A stretch of DNA of 64,000 nt from Diogma glabrata. Taxonomy: Eukaryota; Arthropoda; Insecta; Diptera; Cylindrotomidae. A model generated the notes under the pieces. The model had not been told where the DNA came from. It worked only from the letters and a program-made list of their open reading frames with translations, and made no database searches. The position numbers and the translations under genes were made by a program. The stretch is taken from the NCBI GenBank assembly GCA_963693315.1, contig OY856187.1:391679269-391743268 (forward strand), given 5' to 3'. Below, piece by piece: positions 60,825 through 64,000 of this stretch. Within the stretch, counting starts at the first letter, position 1, and each line of letters starts with the position of its first letter.

Positions 60825-64000
<3,176 letters not shown>

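Overview
This is a eukaryotic, very AT-rich window that reads as transposon-dense, probably heterochromatic insect DNA. The R1-clade retrotransposon sitting in an (AC)n array, the DD34D mariner, the Ty3/gypsy, pogo-like, Harbinger and Penelope-like elements, and the many satellites all fit an arthropod, most likely an insect. I found no convincing single-copy host gene. Nearly every substantial reading frame is transposon-derived or is kept open by a tandem repeat. A host gene made of very short exons cannot be excluded by eye.

Layout. 1-3005: a ~304-bp satellite array that flips orientation at 1219/1220. 3362-4297: a frameshifted relic of an uncharacterised repeat-associated protein. 4351-12390: non-coding DNA with two hairpin elements, a CTTACCTAACTC-type minisatellite and small repeats. 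12393-18233: a ~490-bp (AC)n array, then a nearly complete R1-clade non-LTR retrotransposon (ORF1, ORF2, poly(A)), then (AC)n again. 20285-22655: the first copy of a recurrent element here called family X, followed by two simple arrays. 24199-24640: a second relic protein. 25511-32902: a Ty3/gypsy retrotransposon with 341-bp LTRs and a 4-bp target duplication, inserted into another family X copy. 36540-37890: degenerate tandem repeats. 39146-50262: four more family X copies, one intact mariner, a pogo-like element, a 106-bp MITE and a probable solo LTR, several with visible empty sites in sister copies. 51600-61960: a nested stack. Family V holds a ~9-kb Harbinger-type unit. That unit holds an inverted-arm block W built of ~620-bp repeats (with a second V copy inside) and a Penelope-like fragment. 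61960-64000: a ~560-bp (AT)n run, then a ~147-bp tandem repeat that leaves the window.

How the parts work together. The R1-clade element encodes a zinc-knuckle ORF1 protein and an endonuclease/reverse-transcriptase ORF2 that is intact except for one TGA. The mariner transposase is uninterrupted, keeps D-D34-D and lies between matching inverted ends, so it is the one element here that could be autonomous. The gypsy element has almost identical LTRs but broken catalytic motifs in both reverse transcriptase and integrase. That suggests it moved recently with enzymes supplied by a relative, or that the assembly has local errors. The Harbinger and Penelope genes are relics. Families X, V and W encode no recognisable protein and look like non-autonomous elements.
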